Shown in pieces: positions 5,291 to 6,375 of a DNA stretch of 6,375 bases. This DNA comes from DASVXQ01 sp046727955. Its GTDB lineage: Bacteria > Actinomycetota > CALGFH01. The first letter of the stretch is position 1; the number at the start of each line of letters is the position of its first letter. The position numbers were made by a program, and so were the translations under genes. The stretch is taken from positions 1 to 6,375 of the forward strand of contig JBKPDO010000048.1 of NCBI GenBank assembly GCA_046727955.1. The letters are read 5' to 3'. The notes below the pieces were generated by a model, which saw only the letters and a program-made list of their open reading frames with translations, was not told the DNA's origin and did no database searches.

Positions 5291-5307
5291 GCGAATGCAA
5301 CAGCGCC
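5291..5307 (-). repeat. IS6 terminal inverted repeat (transposase 5' side)
   Basis: Read on the minus strand this is GGCGCTGTTGCATTCGC, the better match of the two to the IS6 consensus. It lies 33 bases upstream of the transposase ATG at 5258 and could carry promoter elements, as IS6 ends often do. Confidence 0.75.
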
Positions 5308-5706
5308 GAGGCAGCCGTGCGCCAGCTGATTCGCGGCGAGGGACCTGCTACCGGGGCCGACCCGTCCACGCCACGCCCGTGCCCGCCCAATGGTCGGCAG
5401 CTCGACACAGCCACGGCTTGGGGTCCGTGCCGCATCGCGCGCGAGCACCCTGCAGGGCACGCGCGGTCGCTGTCAGTTCAGACTCCCAGGTCAGCGTCTC
5501 CCACGCTCTTGACCCAGCCGGTGGAGCAGGTGGTAGCCATCGTGCCCATTCACTATTTGTTCACCTAAAACCCCAATTTCATTCAAAGAAAGCGGAAGAA
5601 CACTCTGCTCGCGACGCCGCCGCAATTTGCTCTGCCGGTCTCATTCAACCACAAACCGCGCACATCACCACCGATCTCAGGCCAGAAATCTCAGCGTGGA
5701 AGCTCG

Positions 5707-5757
5707 CAGGTCAAAGCGGGTTTGACGCGAATACGTCCAGGTCAGACGGGCCTTGAC
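5707..5757. promoter_or_regulatory. Two related palindromic motifs, candidate operator pair
   Basis: CAGGTCAAAGCGGGTTTGAC (5707-5726) and CAGGTCAGACGGGCCTTGAC (5738-5757) agree at 15 of 20 positions. Their starts are 31 bases apart, about three helical turns. The first contains a perfect interrupted palindrome, GTCAAA-GCGGG-TTTGAC (5710-5726). The second keeps the outer GTCA/TGAC arms. They sit in an A/T-richer gene-free stretch. Two repeated, phased inverted repeats are typical of protein binding sites, but no cognate regulator can be named. Confidence 0.4.
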
Positions 5758-5904
5758 TCGGGTAGCAGCAGCCGATAGCTATTCAGCACCGAAGGCGATC
5801 CGGTCATACCTCATGGCCAAATCAATTCAAGGTGAGGTGACGTGTTCATTTGCCCAGAAACCGCCGACGTCGCGGCCGCGGCGGTTCGGCAGGCACCGCC
5901 AGCA

Positions 5905-5922
5905 GGCCCGGCAGGCCCGGCA
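5905..5922. repeat. 9-bp tandem duplication GGCCCGGCA
   Basis: GGCCCGGCA is present twice head-to-tail (5905-5913, 5914-5922), preceded by a further GCA. It is a simple slippage-type repeat in GC-rich non-coding DNA. Confidence 0.55.
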
Positions 5923-6075
5923 GCAACCTCACCGGAGCAGTCGACGTGCCCAGGCCAAAGCGGAAGGCGGACGCCCCCATGAGACCCCGGGGCGTGCCCG
6001 CCCACGTGACCCCCCCACGCCAACGCGGCCCCCGATGGTGCCGCGCCCCACCGCTTGGCCGGCCCGGTACGCCCG

Positions 6076-6097
6076 CTCGCCGACCGGGGTCGGCGAG
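6076..6097 (+). promoter_or_regulatory. Strong hairpin in the leader of the secreted-protein gene
   Basis: CTCGCCGAC (6076-6084) pairs perfectly with GTCGGCGAG (6089-6097) around a CGGG loop. The hairpin ends 10 bases before the GGAAAGGAG ribosome binding site (6106-6114). It could stabilise the mRNA 5' end, modulate translation, or be the terminator of something upstream; no U-tract follows. Confidence 0.45.
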
Positions 6098-6118
6098 TCG
6101 ACCACGGAAAGGAGAATG

Positions 6119-6375
6119 ATGCGACGCGCAGCAGCAACCCTTGCCCTCGCGCTCGCGCTGCTTGTCGCGATGGCCACCGCGGCCTTCGCTGACAGCCCCC
6201 ACTTCCTGTTCGCCAACGCCAGCGTCAGCACCACCACCGGCGCCCTCGACGTCAACTTCAAGGAGGCCGGGCTGGGCACCACCGTGACCACCGAGCAGGT
6301 CACCCTGACGGTGGCCACCGCCACCGCCGTCTACCAGTGCTTCAACAACGGCGGCAACCACCCCAAGGCCGGCAA
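6119..6375 (+). CDS. Secreted protein with Sec signal peptide, N-terminal part (runs off right edge)
   Basis: The frame has no stop before the window end; 85 codons are visible. MRRAAATLALALALLVAMAT followed by AAFA is a textbook signal peptide: two arginines, a hydrophobic core at residues 8-19, and an AFA cleavage site after residue 24. The mature chain begins DSPHFLFANASVSTTTGALD and continues NFKEAGLGTTVTTEQVTLTV, then AVYQCFNNGGNHPKAG. This beginning (DSPHF, FKEAGLG, a Cys-containing YxCxNxGGxxPKA stretch) is one I recognise from small secreted actinobacterial proteins of unknown function. GGAAAGGAG (6106-6114) lies 4 bases before ATG 6119; the overlapping in-frame ATG at 6116 leaves only 1 base and is less likely. 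Codon positions show strong third-base C/G preference. It is probably beta-rich and exported; its role is unknown. Confidence 0.75.
   Translation, partial: MRRAAATLALALALLVAMATAAFADSPHFLFANASVSTTTGALDVNFKEAGLGTTVTTEQVTLTVATATAVYQCFNNGGNHPKAG

Larger units (their letters stand above)
4784..5307 (-). mobile_element. IS6-family insertion sequence, internally deleted (524 bp, both ends present)
   Basis: The ends are inverted repeats: GGCGCTGTTGGATTGCG at 4784-4800, and the complement of 5291-5307, which reads GGCGCTGTTGCATTCGC. The first ten bases are identical and 13 of the first 14 match. Both resemble the IS6/IS26 terminal consensus GGNNCTGTTGCAAA. Between them, on the minus strand, lie the head and tail of an IS6-type transposase. 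A full-length IS6 element is roughly 800-900 bp, so about 300 bp are missing. The flanking octamers (CTGTTGGG at 4776-4783, GAGGCAGC at 5308-5315) do not match, so no 8-bp target duplication is visible. This suggests post-insertion recombination or cointegrate-type movement. Confidence 0.8.
5308..6075. other. Long region without a defensible gene
   Basis: Several frames are open here because of high GC, but none encodes a recognisable domain and none has both a ribosome binding site and coding-like composition. About 5555-5850 is noticeably A/T-richer (for example CACCTAAAACCCC and AATTTCATTCAAAG) than the flanks, and holds the paired palindromic motifs at 5707-5757. About 5850-6075 is again extremely GC-rich, with a tandem GGCCCGGCA repeat (5905-5922). 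It probably contains the 5' regulatory region of the secreted-protein gene on its right side, and recombination debris on its left. Confidence 0.55.

Noticed and set aside
4776..5315. 8-bp target site duplication around the IS6 element
   Set aside because: The flanking octamers CTGTTGGG and GAGGCAGC do not match.
5348..5555. Minus-strand gene remnant (DGYHLLHRLGQER, then ETLTWESELTATARALQG in another frame)
   Set aside because: It looked briefly like a transposase tail, but it needs an assumed frameshift, has weak third-position G/C bias and no family I can name.
5850..6119. + strand Arg/Pro-rich frame ending just before the secreted-protein gene
   Set aside because: No recognisable domain, arginine/proline-dominated composition expected from translating GC-rich non-coding DNA, and it would run through the leader hairpin.
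5846..6361. Minus-strand frame of 171 codons over the secreted-protein gene
   Set aside because: Its sequence is low-complexity Gly/Val/Arg, and it lies antisense to a gene with a clear signal peptide and ribosome binding site.
1..6375. CRISPR array, tRNA or rRNA genes
   Set aside because: No regularly spaced direct repeats of CRISPR length, no cloverleaf with GTTCGAATC-type T-arm plus anticodon stem, and no rRNA-like conserved stretches were seen on either strand.

Overview
The window is GC-rich throughout, with strong G/C bias at third codon positions. It carries protein families common in high-GC Gram-positive bacteria: a TetR/NmrA divergent pair, an IS6-type element, an actinobacterial-type SDR, and a secreted protein with mature start DSPHF. 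I infer an actinobacterium or close relative; the species cannot be told. The stretch reads as an accessory, heavily rearranged region. Only three complete genes look intact; most other coding signal is truncated, frameshifted or represented by one terminus only.

Layout. Positions 1-358 hold an ornithine-carbamoyltransferase-like N-terminal stub on the + strand, facing an unidentified minus-strand ORF that runs off the left edge. Positions 411-2154 hold a divergent pair: an NmrA-type NAD(P)-binding protein (minus) and a TetR regulator (plus) sharing an 82-base promoter region; the TetR start looks leaderless. The TetR stop overlaps the start of an aldehyde dehydrogenase that is broken after 61 codons and loses homology soon after. 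Positions 2627-2989 (minus) encode a complete Mth938-like protein. Positions 3247-4175 (plus) encode an SDR whose full-length homology is spread over three frames. A short alpha/beta-hydrolase-like C-terminal remnant follows (4200-4388).

Positions 4661-5307 are a nest of insertion sequences. The N-terminus of an IS256/mutator-type transposase is cut off at 4783 by a 524-bp IS6-family element. That element keeps both terminal inverted repeats (GGCGCTGTTG...) but has lost the middle of its transposase. Positions 5308-6118 have no gene I can defend; they include an A/T-richer patch and two operator-like palindromic motifs. At 6119 a Sec-type secreted protein begins and runs off the right edge.

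The only genes that appear to work together are the NmrA/TetR pair, probably a regulator with its divergently transcribed target, and formerly the TetR-ALDH pair. I see no convincing new multi-gene system. The most informative signals are the nested, internally deleted IS6 element and the fact that nearly every frameshift sits in a short G/C run or GC repeat. The latter raises the question whether some 'pseudogenes' are sequence errors.
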